Shown: positions 17,625-26,405 of the stretch, piece after piece
Position numbering within the stretch: position 1 is the first letter of the stretch
Layout of the letters: the number at the start of each line of letters is the position of its first letter
Source of the DNA: an uncultured Lachnospiraceae bacterium
GTDB lineage: Bacteria > Bacillota > Clostridia > Lachnospirales > Lachnospiraceae
Assembly (NCBI GenBank): GCA_900549665.1
Contig: URPH01000006.1
Coordinates: 1-64,000 of the forward strand
Direction of reading: 5' to 3'
DNA: 64,000 nucleotides
Notes under the pieces: generated by a model
Database searches by the model: none
Told to the model about the DNA's origin: nothing
Seen by the model: only the letters and a program-made list of their open reading frames with translations
Program-made: the position numbers and the translations under genes

Positions 17625-19420
17625 AAAGCTTATTAAAGTATTTGAAGGACTACAAAAAAGAAAGCATACTGGCACCGGTGTTCAAGATGTTGGAAGCGTC
17701 TTTTGAACTGCTGGTGCCACTTGTCATTGGTGCAATGATCAATGTCGGCATTGCCCAGATGGATCGTTCCTATATTCTTACCATGGGTTTTGTCTTAGTG
17801 GCTCTTGGTCTTACCGGACTGATAAGCTCCATAACGGCACAGTATTATGCCGCAAAGGCTGCGACAGGTTTTGCTGCAAAGCTCAGATATGCCATGTTTA
17901 CGCATATACAGGCGTTGAGCTATGAAAAGCTGGATACCGTCGGCACTTCGACACTGATCACGAGGATGACGAGTGATATCAATCAGGTCCAGAACGGTGT
18001 CAATATGTTCTTACGTCTGTTTTTGCGCTCCCCGTTTATTGTGATCGGAGCCGTGGTCATGGCATTTTATGTAGATGTCAGGGCGGCACTGGTATTTGCG
18101 GTTGCAATCCCGATTTTATCCCTGGTTGTTTTTGCAATCGTTTTTGCCAATATTCCGCTTTACAAAAAAGTGCAGGACGAGCTCGACAAGGTCACACTTT
18201 CGACGAGGGAAAACTTAAATGGTGTGCGTGTGATCCGTGCTTTCTGCAGGGAAAAGGATGAAACGGCACAGTTTCATGATAAAAACCAGACCCTGACCAA
18301 GATCCAACTGGTAGCAGGACGTGTATCTGCCCTGCTCAATCCGCTTACTTATGTGATCATCAATCTGGCGCTGGTGGCTCTTTTGTATAAAGGCGCTTTC
18401 CGCGTGGATATGGGCGGGATCAGACAGGGGGATGTTGTTTCACTGGTCAACTATATGTCACAGATTTTGGTTGAGCTTGTGAAGTTAGCCAACCTGATCG
18501 TCACACTGACCAAGGCTATGGCATGTGCATCACGTATTGAAAATATCATGGAAATCGAAGAAGGCATGGATGGCTCTGTTTCTGTAAAGAGACAGGAAGA
18601 ATTCGGAGCTTTGGAAGATCCAAAGAGTGCAGATGGTATACAGGGTCCGAAGGATAAGAAAAGTGCAGATGCCGGCTATATTGTGTTTGACAATGCCGCT
18701 TTTGCATATTGCGGTTCCGCAGAAAATGCACTGGACTGCATGAATTTCTCCGTGCAGAAAGGACAGACTGTCGGTATCATCGGTGGTACCGGTTCCGGAA
18801 AGTCGACGCTGGTGCAGTTGATCCCGAGGCTTTATGATGTGACAGAGGGGCATATATATGTGGACGGAAGGGATGTCCGCGACTATGAACCGGACGAGCT
18901 TCGGAAGCGTGTGGGATTTGTACCGCAAAAGGCTGCTTTGTTTAAGGGCACGATCCGTGACAATATCTGTTTTGGGAAAGAGGATGCGTCAAAAGGAGCT
19001 ATTGATGAGGCTGTAAGGATCGCACAGGCTGAAGAGTTTATTGATAAAAAAGAAGACGGCCTGGATACGATGGTAGAACAGGGCGGACGCAACCTGTCAG
19101 GCGGACAGAGACAGAGGCTGACGATTGCAAGGGCTTTAGTCAGAAGACCGGATATCCTGATTTTGGATGATAGCTGCAGCGCACTTGATTATGCGACGGA
19201 TGCAGCCCTGCGAAAAGGCATTTCAGAGCTTTCCTACAAGCCGACTGTATTTATTGTTTCACAGAGAACGGTTTCCATCCAGGAGGCAGATCAGATCATT
19301 GTACTGGATGATGGCGCGATCGTGGGTATCGGCAGACATGAAGAGCTGCTCGATCATTGCGAGGTATATCGTGAGATTTACGATTCCCAGTATAAAGGGG
19401 AGGTGAACGGCAATGACTAA
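17621..19420 (+). CDS. Heterodimeric ABC exporter, subunit with degenerate ATP site
   Basis: 599 residues: N-terminal six-helix exporter domain (to about 320) and a C-terminal ATPase. Walker A GGTGSGKST (near 389) and signature LSGGQRQ are normal, but Walker B ends ILDDSCSALD, with Asp replacing the catalytic Glu, and the H-loop reads VSQRTV, with Gln for His. These are hallmarks of the degenerate-site subunit of exporters such as TM287/288 and BmrCD. A roughly 35-residue insertion (GALEDPKSADGIQGPKD) lies between the domains. ATG 17621 follows AAGGAGG; the longer frame from 17558 overlaps VanZ. Confidence 0.93.
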   Translation: MKSLLKYLKDYKKESILAPVFKMLEASFELLVPLVIGAMINVGIAQMDRSYILTMGFVLVALGLTGLISSITAQYYAAKAATGFAAKLRYAMFTHIQALSYEKLDTVGTSTLITRMTSDINQVQNGVNMFLRLFLRSPFIVIGAVVMAFYVDVRAALVFAVAIPILSLVVFAIVFANIPLYKKVQDELDKVTLSTRENLNGVRVIRAFCREKDETAQFHDKNQTLTKIQLVAGRVSALLNPLTYVIINLALVALLYKGAFRVDMGGIRQGDVVSLVNYMSQILVELVKLANLIVTLTKAMACASRIENIMEIEEGMDGSVSVKRQEEFGALEDPKSADGIQGPKDKKSADAGYIVFDNAAFAYCGSAENALDCMNFSVQKGQTVGIIGGTGSGKSTLVQLIPRLYDVTEGHIYVDGRDVRDYEPDELRKRVGFVPQKAALFKGTIRDNICFGKEDASKGAIDEAVRIAQAEEFIDKKEDGLDTMVEQGGRNLSGGQRQRLTIARALVRRPDILILDDSCSALDYATDAALRKGISELSYKPTVFIVSQRTVSIQEADQIIVLDDGAIVGIGRHEELLDHCEVYREIYDSQYKGEVNGND

Positions 19421-21143
19421 TGCAGAAACCATGAAAAGAATTTTTAAATATATCCGCAGGTACTGGATTTATCTGCTGTTATCTCTTGTACTGGCGGCTT
19501 TTACCGTAATTGGGACGCTGTATCTTCCGATTTTGACAGGATATGCCGTTGATCAGATGATCGGTGCCGGGATGGTGGATTTTGACATGCTGTTTTCATT
19601 ATTGCGGACCATGGGAAGTGTCATTTTACTGACGGCAGCAGCACAGTGGTGCATGAGCCTTTGCAATAACCGGATGACCTATCTGGTTGTCAGGGATATT
19701 CGTAAGGATGCTTTTGAAAAAATCCAGATTTTACCGCTGAAATATCTGGACAACCATCCGACCGGTGAGGTTGTCAGCAAGATCATTGCGGATGTAGACC
19801 AGTTTGCCGATGGGCTGCTGATGGGATTTACCCAGTTGTTTTCCGGTGTGCTTACCATATTGGGAACCTTGTATTTTATGATTACGGTCAATATAGTGGT
19901 TGCACTGGTCGTTATTCTCATTACACCTGTATCCCTTTTTGTGGCAGGCTTTATCGCGCGGAAGACCTATTCCATGTTCAAAGCGCAGTCAGAGACCAGG
20001 GGAGAGCAGACGGCACTGATCGATGAAATGATCGGCAACCAGAAGGTTGTTCAGGTCTTTTCCAAACAGGATGATGTGGCAGAACGTTTCGCTGAGATCA
20101 ATGATCGACTGGAAAGCTGCTCATTGAGAGCCACCTTCTTTTCATCCATTACCAATCCGAGCACACGTTTTGTCAACAGCCTGGTATATGCCGGTGTCGG
20201 TATCAGCGGAGCTTTAGCTGTTATTTCCGGCTATATGAGTGTTGGCCAGCTTTCCGCATTTTTAAGCTATGCCAACCAGTACACCAAGCCGTTTAATGAA
20301 ATTTCCGGTGTGGTAACAGAGCTTCAGAATGCGATTGCCTGTGCAGCACGTATTTTTGCTCTGATCGAAGAAACACCGCAGATTCCGGATGATGCAGATG
20401 CAGTCAGCCTGCATTATGAAGATGGGGATGTAGAGCTTTGCGACGTGAAGTTTTCTTATACCGAGGAGCAGAAGCTGATCGAGGATTTCAACCTGCATGT
20501 AAAGCCCGGCCAGCGCGTCGCGATTGTAGGACCGACAGGCTGTGGAAAGACGACGATCATCAACCTCTTAATGCGTTTTTACGATGTCAATGAGGGCAGT
20601 ATTAAGGTCATGGGCGAGGATATCCGCCATGTCACAAGAAACAGCCTGCGTTCTTCCTATGGAATGGTGCTGCAGGAAACATGGCTGAAATCCGGTACGA
20701 TCATGGAAAATATCTGTATGGCCAAGCCGGATGCTACCAAAGAAGAGGTCATCGAGGCTGCCAAGGCATCCCATGCACACAGCTTTATCAAGAGACTGCC
20801 GCAGGGCTATGATACCGTGATCGGTGAAGACGGCGGAGCCTTAAGTCAGGGACAAAAACAGCTCTTATGTATTTCAAGAGTTATGCTGGCGCTTCCTCCG
20901 ATGTTAATTTTGGATGAAGCAACCTCTTCCATCGATACCCGTACGGAGTTAAAAATCCAGAATGCCTTTGCAAAGCTTATGAAGGGAAAGACTACTTTTA
21001 TTGTTGCCCACAGGCTTTCTACGATCAAAGAAGCCGATGTGATCTTAGTTATGAAGGATGGAAATATCATCGAGCAGGGCGATCACAAAACGCTTTTGGA
21101 AAAAGGCGGTTTTTACGCCCAGCTTTACCGTCTGGCAAAATAA
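19413..21143 (+). CDS. Heterodimeric ABC exporter, catalytic subunit
   Basis: 576 residues with six-helix exporter domain and ATPase. Walker A GPTGCGKTT, Walker B LILDEATSSID with the catalytic Glu, and H-loop VAHRLST are all intact, but the signature is LSQGQKQ instead of LSGGQ. Paired with the upstream subunit this gives one good ATP site (this Walker A/B with the partner's LSGGQ) and one degenerate site, as in TM287/288. The start overlaps the partner's stop by 8 bases. Substrate unknown; drugs, lipids or peptides are typical. Confidence 0.94.
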   Translation: MTNAETMKRIFKYIRRYWIYLLLSLVLAAFTVIGTLYLPILTGYAVDQMIGAGMVDFDMLFSLLRTMGSVILLTAAAQWCMSLCNNRMTYLVVRDIRKDAFEKIQILPLKYLDNHPTGEVVSKIIADVDQFADGLLMGFTQLFSGVLTILGTLYFMITVNIVVALVVILITPVSLFVAGFIARKTYSMFKAQSETRGEQTALIDEMIGNQKVVQVFSKQDDVAERFAEINDRLESCSLRATFFSSITNPSTRFVNSLVYAGVGISGALAVISGYMSVGQLSAFLSYANQYTKPFNEISGVVTELQNAIACAARIFALIEETPQIPDDADAVSLHYEDGDVELCDVKFSYTEEQKLIEDFNLHVKPGQRVAIVGPTGCGKTTIINLLMRFYDVNEGSIKVMGEDIRHVTRNSLRSSYGMVLQETWLKSGTIMENICMAKPDATKEEVIEAAKASHAHSFIKRLPQGYDTVIGEDGGALSQGQKQLLCISRVMLALPPMLILDEATSSIDTRTELKIQNAFAKLMKGKTTFIVAHRLSTIKEADVILVMKDGNIIEQGDHKTLLEKGGFYAQLYRLAK

Positions 21144-21189
21144 AAATACCGGATTGCAGCGGTAAAAAGCTGTACCGGCAAAATTCGGT

Positions 21190-21218
21190 TTGACAAATAA
21201 AACACGGAATGATACTAT
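21190..21218 (+). promoter_or_regulatory. Sigma-A promoter of the amino-acid ABC importer
   Basis: Perfect -35 TTGACA (21190-21195), 17-base spacer, -10 TACTAT (21213-21218), 157 bases before the binding-protein start. The implied transcript has a structured leader. Confidence 0.7.
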
Positions 21219-21222
21219 ACTT

Positions 21223-21262
21223 ATGGACAATGATGTCGGACTAGATACATTGTCCATATTTT
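21223..21262 (+). promoter_or_regulatory. 5' leader hairpin of the amino-acid importer transcript
   Basis: Perfect 10-bp inverted repeat ATGGACAATG / CATTGTCCAT with a 15-base loop, then ATTTTTAT. It begins within a few bases of the predicted transcription start, so it is either a leader terminator or an operator. A second hairpin (GTGACGG / CCGTCAC) lies near 21289-21312. It matches no riboswitch I know. Confidence 0.5.
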
Positions 21263-21374
21263 TATGTTGTAGCGGTACTTTTCATGTGGTGACGGCAAAT
21301 GACACCGTCACACAGAGCATCAGGATTATGGTGTGTTTGAAAATAAAACCGCGTATTTTCAGGAGGAGAAAATT

Positions 21375-22241
21375 ATGAAGAAAAGATTACTTGCCTGTGT
21401 TCTTGCAGGAGCAATGGTAGTTGGTACTTTAACAGCCTGCGGTTCTACACAGTCTGCAGAAGAAACAACAGAATCTGGTACAACAGATACGTCAGAAGCC
21501 GGTACAGCAGAAGCTGCAGACGATTCACTGACCTTGGAATCCGGTAAGCTTATGGTAGCGGCAGAAATCGGTTACCCTCCGATGGAGTATTATGATGAAG
21601 ATGGTGCTACTCCGATCGGATTTGATATGGAGCTGGCAGCAGCAATTGCAGATGAGATGGGACTGGAACTGCAGATTATTGATACCGCATGGGATGGTAT
21701 TTTTGCAGGTCTTGATGCTGATAAATATGACGTTATCATGGCATGTGTAAGCTACACAGACAGCAGAAACGAAGAATATTTATTATCTAAGCCTTATGTT
21801 GCAAATGCACCGGTACTGGTTGTTCCCAATGACTCAGATATCGCTGATGTAACAGATCTTTCCGGCAAATCCGTAGCTGTTCAGATGGAAACAACTGCAG
21901 ATTATGTTATGCAGGATCAGATTTCCGCAGGGGTTGATATGGATTTAAGACAGTACGAAAAAGTTATCAATGCTTTTGATGAGATCAAAGCCGGACGCGT
22001 TGATGCCGTATGTACAGATACAGTTGTAGCTAACTATTATCTTGGAGATGAATCCAACAACTACAAGACCGTATGGCAGGCACCCGAAGCAGAACCGATC
22101 GTAATGTGCTTCAAAAAAGGCAATGACAATCTGAAGGATGCAATGGAAGCTGCTATTTCTACATTAAAAGAAAACGGCAAGCTTGGTGAGATTGCAACCA
22201 AATATTTCGGAAGCGATATCACAGCAGATATTGATTACTAA
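21375..22241 (+). CDS. Polar amino-acid ABC transporter substrate-binding lipoprotein
   Basis: 288 residues: lipoprotein signal with lipobox LTAC (Cys near 21), Ser/Thr/Glu linker, then the SBP family 3 fold (VAAEIGYPPMEYYDEDGATPIGFDMELAAAIADEMG, DTAWDGIFAGLDADKYDVIMACVSYTDSR, AGRVDAVCTDTVVANYY). AGGAGGAG precedes the ATG 8 bases upstream; the earlier in-frame ATG at 21333 has none. Ligand is likely a polar amino acid, unspecified. First of three importer genes; a terminator separates it from the permease. Confidence 0.93.
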   Translation: MKKRLLACVLAGAMVVGTLTACGSTQSAEETTESGTTDTSEAGTAEAADDSLTLESGKLMVAAEIGYPPMEYYDEDGATPIGFDMELAAAIADEMGLELQIIDTAWDGIFAGLDADKYDVIMACVSYTDSRNEEYLLSKPYVANAPVLVVPNDSDIADVTDLSGKSVAVQMETTADYVMQDQISAGVDMDLRQYEKVINAFDEIKAGRVDAVCTDTVVANYYLGDESNNYKTVWQAPEAEPIVMCFKKGNDNLKDAMEAAISTLKENGKLGEIATKYFGSDITADIDY

Positions 22242-22315
22242 ATTCCGGCTCTGGTTTAGATCTACGGACCAGGTTACGCAGAGTTGTTGTGTCAGATCGG
22301 CATAATAAGAAAAAT

Positions 22316-22353
22316 AACTCTCTGTCTGTGACTTTACAGACAGAGAGTTTCTT
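22316..22353 (+). terminator. Hairpin between binding-protein and permease genes
   Basis: 14-bp perfect inverted repeat AACTCTCTGTCTGT / ACAGACAGAGAGTT with a 6-base loop and TTT-C-TTT tail. Placed inside the importer operon, it probably lets the binding protein be made in excess over the membrane parts. Confidence 0.8.
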
Positions 22354-22432
22354 TGTAAAATAGAAACATATGTTGTAAATAACAAAGATAGTAATACGAA
22401 CAATGACAGTCATACATTTAGGAGGAAACAAC

Positions 22433-23092
22433 GTGGACGCACTCAACAAAATCATAACCTGGATGCCACAGTTATTAAATGGTGCCAAGATGACAATCAT
22501 AATCACCATTTTATCGGTTGCAATCGGACTTGTTTTAAGCCTGTTTCTGGCTCTGGGCAAAATGTCCAAAAATCCCATTATCAATAAGCCCTGCAGTGCT
22601 TATATCTTCTTTTTCAGAGGTACACCGTTACTGATGCAGATTTATTTTATCTATTTTGGTCTGCCCCAGTTCAATCCGGCACTGACGATCAAAAGTGCAT
22701 TTGTTGCAGCCATGATCGCCTACACGCTCAATTCAGCCGCTTATCTGGCAGAAAATATCAGAGCCGGTATCCAGTCCATTGATAAAGGACAAAATGAAGC
22801 TGCCAAGGCATTGGGCATGACTTATGGACAGACGATGCGTTATATCATTATTCCGCAGACTGTACGCCGCCTGATACCTCCGGTAGGTAATGAATTTATT
22901 ATGGTACTAAAGGATGTTTCACTGGTTGCCATCATCGGCCTGTCCGATCTGACAAAGGTGACAAGAGCGATTTCTTCTTCATCCGCAACGGCACTTGTAT
23001 ATATTCCGGCGATGATCATTTATCTGATCATTACAGCCGTATTCTCATTTATCTTTAACAGACTTGAGAAGAAATATTCCGTATACGAATAG
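22433..23092 (+). CDS. Amino-acid ABC transporter permease (His/Glu/Gln/Arg family)
   Basis: 219 residues with about five transmembrane helices and the EAA loop AAKALGMTYGQTMRYIIIPQTVRRLIPP. A GTG start at 22433 is chosen because GGAGG precedes it by 8 bases; the frame opens at ATG 22403 but that start has no ribosome site. Works with the binding protein upstream and ATPase downstream (13-base gap). Confidence 0.93.
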   Translation: MDALNKIITWMPQLLNGAKMTIIITILSVAIGLVLSLFLALGKMSKNPIINKPCSAYIFFFRGTPLLMQIYFIYFGLPQFNPALTIKSAFVAAMIAYTLNSAAYLAENIRAGIQSIDKGQNEAAKALGMTYGQTMRYIIIPQTVRRLIPPVGNEFIMVLKDVSLVAIIGLSDLTKVTRAISSSSATALVYIPAMIIYLIITAVFSFIFNRLEKKYSVYE

Positions 23093-23105
23093 GAGGGAGT
23101 CAGAC

Positions 23106-23864
23106 ATGTCATATATTAAAACAGAAGCATTATGCAAGGATTTTGGAGATTTAAAGGTATTAAAGGATGTGGATCTGACTGTAGAGCAGGGAGAGGTTAT
23201 CGTTATCATCGGACCTTCCGGTGCCGGTAAGTCTACATTTTTACGCTCCTTAAATACATTGGAGACGATTACCTCCGGTAAGATCTTTATCGAAGATGAA
23301 CTGTTTGTTCATGCAGAAAAAGGTAAAGTTGTCGGTGGCATGAGCAAGGAAAAGCACAAAGCGCTTTTGCTGGAAATGGGAATGGTATTCCAGCGGTTCA
23401 ATCTTTTTCCGCATCTGAGCGTCAGGGACAATGTCAAGATCTCTCCGATCAAGGTTAAAAACATGGATCCCGAAGTGGCAGACAAGCTGGCTTTGGAGTT
23501 GCTTGCCAAGGTTGGACTGTCAGACAAGGCGGATGCATACCCCAACAATCTGTCAGGCGGACAGCAGCAGCGTGTGGCCATTGCCCGTGCGCTTGCCATG
23601 GAGCCCAAGATCATGCTTTTTGATGAGCCAACCTCTGCGCTGGATCCGGAGCTTGTCGGTGAGGTATTAAACGTTATGAAGGATCTTGCCAAACAGGGAA
23701 TGACCATGATCTGTGTCACACATGAAATGGGATTTGCCAGAGAGGTAGCTGACCGTGTCGTATTTATGTATGACGGAGTGATACTCGAAGAGGGCACACC
23801 GGCCGAAATGTTTGAGAATCCCAAGACAGATAAGGCAAAACAATTTTTAAATAGTGTATTATAG
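23106..23864 (+). CDS. Amino-acid ABC transporter ATP-binding protein (GlnQ type)
   Basis: 252 residues with Walker A GPSGAGKST, Q-loop MVFQRFNLFPH, signature LSGGQQQR, Walker B IMLFDEPTSALDPE and H-loop VTHEMGFAREVADR, all typical of polar amino-acid importers. AGGAGGGAG precedes ATG 23106; the in-frame ATG at 23064 lies inside the permease gene and is rejected. Third importer gene, followed by a terminator. Confidence 0.96.
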   Translation: MSYIKTEALCKDFGDLKVLKDVDLTVEQGEVIVIIGPSGAGKSTFLRSLNTLETITSGKIFIEDELFVHAEKGKVVGGMSKEKHKALLLEMGMVFQRFNLFPHLSVRDNVKISPIKVKNMDPEVADKLALELLAKVGLSDKADAYPNNLSGGQQQRVAIARALAMEPKIMLFDEPTSALDPELVGEVLNVMKDLAKQGMTMICVTHEMGFAREVADRVVFMYDGVILEEGTPAEMFENPKTDKAKQFLNSVL

Positions 23865-23894
23865 GCGGATCAGAGACTAACGACAGTTTGCGTC

Positions 23895-23980
23895 AAAAAA
23901 GTCCTGCTGTCATGATTATTTAAGTACAGGAAATCGTAAAGGTGATTGCAACTGGATAAACGTGATAGCAGGATTTTTTT
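23895..23980 (+). terminator. Terminator of the amino-acid importer operon
   Basis: Long hairpin: AAAAAAGTCCTGCT pairs with AGCAGGATTTTTTT (one G-U), continuing into a less perfect inner stem, and ends in a seven-T run. Confidence 0.85.
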
Positions 23981-23983
23981 ATA

Positions 23984-24174
23984 GCAGAAGCCTTGTACAG
24001 CTTCCGCTTTTGTATGCCTGGGAAGAGGATGTCAGAATCCTGGCTCTTGTCGTTATCATTGACATGAATACCAATGGCCGCTTGCCTTATGAAGCGGTAG
24101 ATGCATACCGGAGCAGTTGCGCCAGGCTATGCAGCGGAAGATCCGGCACCGAGACCGAGAAAAGCGATGAATGA
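23984..24174 (+). pseudogene. Possible 3' fragment of a LURP-one-like gene
   Basis: An open stretch contains WEEDVRILALVVIIDMN, which resembles the end of the intact LURP-one protein just downstream (PEDEIMALMLVIAIDAAN). The upstream part is missing and the frame begins at or within the importer terminator, with no ribosome site. This suggests a partial duplication left next to the intact copy. The similarity is short, so this is tentative. Confidence 0.35.
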
Positions 24175-24205
24175 AGTTTTGGAGTATTGATAAGGGGGAA
24201 TAAGA

Positions 24206-24682
24206 ATGAGATTATTATTAAAACAGAGAGTTTTTTCATGGGCAGATACATATGATGTTTATGATGAATATGGAAATCCCAAATATTTTGTGGAAGCAAA
24301 GCTGTTTCGACTGGGACACCAGCTGCGCGTCTGCGACCGGTCAAAAAATCAGATCGGAATGGTAAAGCAGAGATTGTTTACTTTGCTGCCGGCGTTTGAT
24401 ATTGAAATTGGTGGGAAATATTTTGGAAGCATTGAAAAACAGTTTACCCTGTTCCACCCAAAATATAGTCTGGATTATAACGGATGGCGCTGCGAAGGCG
24501 ATTTTCTGGCATGGGACTATGATGTATATGAGGGCTGCAGTGTGGTCGTGCATATTTCCAAGCAGCTGTTCCGCTGGGGTGATACCTACGCGATTGATAT
24601 TCTGCGGCCGGAGGATGAGATCATGGCATTAATGCTGGTCATTGCCATTGATGCGGCAAACTGCACGCAGAACAATAACTAG
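24206..24682 (+). CDS. LURP-one-related (YxjI-like) protein
   Basis: 158 residues matching the LURP-one beta-barrel family: LLLKQRVFSWADTYDVYDEYGNPKYFVEAKLF, QIGMVKQRLFTLLPAFDIEI, then WDYDVYEGCSVVVHISKQLFRWGDTYAIDI and the C-terminal helix EDEIMALMLVIAIDA. It relates to tubby/scramblase folds; the bacterial role is unknown, possibly membrane or lipid binding. AAGGGGGAA precedes the ATG. It sits alone between an importer operon and a repeat array. Confidence 0.88.
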   Translation: MRLLLKQRVFSWADTYDVYDEYGNPKYFVEAKLFRLGHQLRVCDRSKNQIGMVKQRLFTLLPAFDIEIGGKYFGSIEKQFTLFHPKYSLDYNGWRCEGDFLAWDYDVYEGCSVVVHISKQLFRWGDTYAIDILRPEDEIMALMLVIAIDAANCTQNNN

Positions 24683-24865
24683 CGATGCTTTTCGTTTTTC
24701 ATCCGGTTACACTGAGTATTCTGCTGGTTGTGATCCCAGATATCGCGCAGGCTATGCAGGTGCCTGTAGCTACATGGATGTCTGTTATGAGCCAGAGCAG
24801 CACAAACAGCTCTATCGTGATCTGGTGTATAGCGGCTGCGGTTTATGGAAAGAAGCGGCTAGCAT
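24683..24865. other. Intergenic stretch with no supported gene
   Basis: Two short frames are open here. One encodes a 60-residue hydrophobic peptide (from ATG 24685) and another a Tyr/Cys-rich peptide, but neither has a ribosome site or a family I recognise. It may be decayed coding DNA. Confidence 0.3.
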
Positions 24866-25203
24866 AGCCGTTGGCATGCTGTTTTGTCAAAATTAATATT
24901 AAGCATGCCGGTTGAGTCATAGATAAGCAGGATTTTCATGGCTAACGGCATGCTAATTCGTTGAAATCAATATTAAGCATGCCGGTTGAGTCAGAGGTAA
25001 GCAGGATTTTCGTGGCTAACGGCATGCTAATTCGTTAAAATCAATATTAAGCATGCCGATTGAGTCATAGATAATCAGGATTTTCATAGCAACCGGCATG
25101 CTAATTCGTTAAAATCAATATTAAGCATGCCGATTATGCCATAGATAAGCAGGATATGTATGGCAACCGGCATGCCGATTCATTAAAATCACTATTTAGC
25201 ATG
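24866..25203 (+). repeat. Tandem array of 74-bp hairpin units
   Basis: Four full units start at 24902, 24976, 25050 and 25124, an exact 74-base period. A half unit lies on the left (24866-24901) and the first six bases of a fifth (AGCATG at 25198) on the right. Each unit has a 53-base imperfect palindrome, AGCATGCCG...CGGCATGCT (last copy ends CGGCATGCC), around a core with AGATAAGCAGGAT, and a 21-base linker AATTCGTTRAAATCAATATT. Base changes tend to keep pairing: the last unit replaces a G-U pair in the stem by G-C. No protein is encoded. It sits 134 bases before perR. Confidence 0.9.
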
Positions 25204-25273
25204 AATAAAGTGAACGCCAGCTTAAGTTGAAAAAAAGAAAATAACAAAAATAGTAATAATTCCTATTTTTGCC

Positions 25274-25302
25274 TTGACGACACATAGAATATGAAATATA
25301 AT
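25274..25302 (+). promoter_or_regulatory. Sigma-A promoter of perR-hrb(-ldh)
   Basis: -35 TTGACG (25274-25279), 17-base spacer, -10 TATAAT (25297-25302), 35 bases before the perR start. The palindrome CCTAATTAGG (25303-25312) directly follows the -10 and, with AATTACTAATAAGG, is a likely Fur-family operator for autoregulation. Confidence 0.8.
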
Positions 25303-25336
25303 CCTAATTAGGAACAATTACTAATAAGGAGAAGAA

Positions 25337-25744
25337 ATGACAACCAGAAGAAATACCATTCAAAAAGATTTGGTCCGAAATGCTGTATATGAGATGAAAA
25401 GGCATGTTACAGCCGGTGAGGTGTATGAATTTTTAAAGAAAGCATATCCTACAATTGGAAAGGGTACTGTATATAGAAATCTGGACATATTGTCCGAAGA
25501 AGGTGTTTTAAGAAAGGTCGAAGTTCCGGATGGACCTAATCGGTACGATTTTACATTGAAAAAACACTATCACGTCAGATGCATAAAATGTGGTGATGTG
25601 TCAGACGCGGATATGGATGAAATTCCTGATCTGATGAGAAAGATTCATGATACACATGGAATGGAATTTTTAGATTATGATATTTTGTTTAAAGGAATCT
25701 GTTTAAAATGCAGTGGAAAGGTAAAGGAGGAGTTACATGGATAA
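25337..25744 (+). CDS. perR: Fur-family regulator, PerR type
   Basis: 135 residues. The winged helix has HVTAGEVYEFLKKAYPTIGKGTVYRNLDILSEEGVLRKV, followed by the dimer/metal domain with HYHVRCIKCGDV and GICLKCSGK, the two CxxC pairs of the structural zinc site. PerR is favoured over Fur because the next genes are oxygen/peroxide-defence redox proteins; the Asp104 marker of PerR cannot be aligned with certainty. AAGGAG lies 6 bases before the ATG. The stop overlaps the next start by 8 bases. Confidence 0.85.
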   Translation: MTTRRNTIQKDLVRNAVYEMKRHVTAGEVYEFLKKAYPTIGKGTVYRNLDILSEEGVLRKVEVPDGPNRYDFTLKKHYHVRCIKCGDVSDADMDEIPDLMRKIHDTHGMEFLDYDILFKGICLKCSGKVKEELHG

Positions 25745-26360
25745 GAAAGCAATGTATAAGCTGAGTTATGGATTGTTTGTACTGACTGCCAGAGAAGCGG
25801 ATAAGGATAATGGATGTATTATCAATACAGCAATTCAGGCAGCATCAGCACCGGACCAATTAAGTATTTGTGTGAACAAAGCAAATTATACACACGACAT
25901 GATTCAAAGAACCGGAAAATTTACGGTATCGATTCTGGCGCAGAATGCAGAGTTTGCATTATTCAGGCATTTTGGTTTTCAATCGGGCCGGGATGTAAAC
26001 AAGTTTGATGCATTTGAAAAATGTGCGCGAGGCACAAATGGCGTTTATTATATTACAGAAGGTACAAATGCATATATATCCGTGACAGTTGATAAATCAG
26101 AAGATCTGGGATCGCACACCATGTTTATCGGTAAGATAACCGATATGGAGGTGTTGAGTGATATCCCATCTGCCACATACGGGTATTACCAGGATAATAT
26201 CAAGCCTAAGCCGCAGGCAATTGAAAAAACGGATGATGGACAAATGATATGGCGCTGCAGGATATGTGGGTATGAATATGTGGGAGAAGAATTACCGGAT
26301 GATTTTATATGTCCTTTATGCAAGCATCCGGCATCCGATTTTGAAAAAGTTGCGAAGTAA
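25737..26360 (+). CDS. Flavin reductase-rubredoxin fusion (Hrb-like)
   Basis: 207 residues. The first 150 form a flavin-reductase-like FMN domain (KLSYGLFVLTAREADKDNGCIINTAIQAAS, NYTHDMIQRTGKFTVSIL, SHTMFIGKITDMEVL). The last 45 form a rubredoxin with WRCRICGYEYVGEELPDDFICPLCKHPASDFEKV (four Cys for one Fe, near 173-196). In Moorella and Clostridium such proteins pass electrons from NAD(P)H to flavodiiron oxygen reductases or rubrerythrins. Coupled to perR by an 8-base overlap, so probably peroxide-regulated. Confidence 0.92.
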   Translation: MDKKAMYKLSYGLFVLTAREADKDNGCIINTAIQAASAPDQLSICVNKANYTHDMIQRTGKFTVSILAQNAEFALFRHFGFQSGRDVNKFDAFEKCARGTNGVYYITEGTNAYISVTVDKSEDLGSHTMFIGKITDMEVLSDIPSATYGYYQDNIKPKPQAIEKTDDGQMIWRCRICGYEYVGEELPDDFICPLCKHPASDFEKVAK

Positions 26361-26405
26361 ACGTGGGAAGAAGTGAAAATCGGATTAAATGAGGAGGAGA
26401 TTATT

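Noticed and set aside
24866..25203. CRISPR array
   Set aside because: The whole 74-base unit is repeated including the linker, so there are no unique spacers, the palindrome is 53 bases long, and no cas genes are near.
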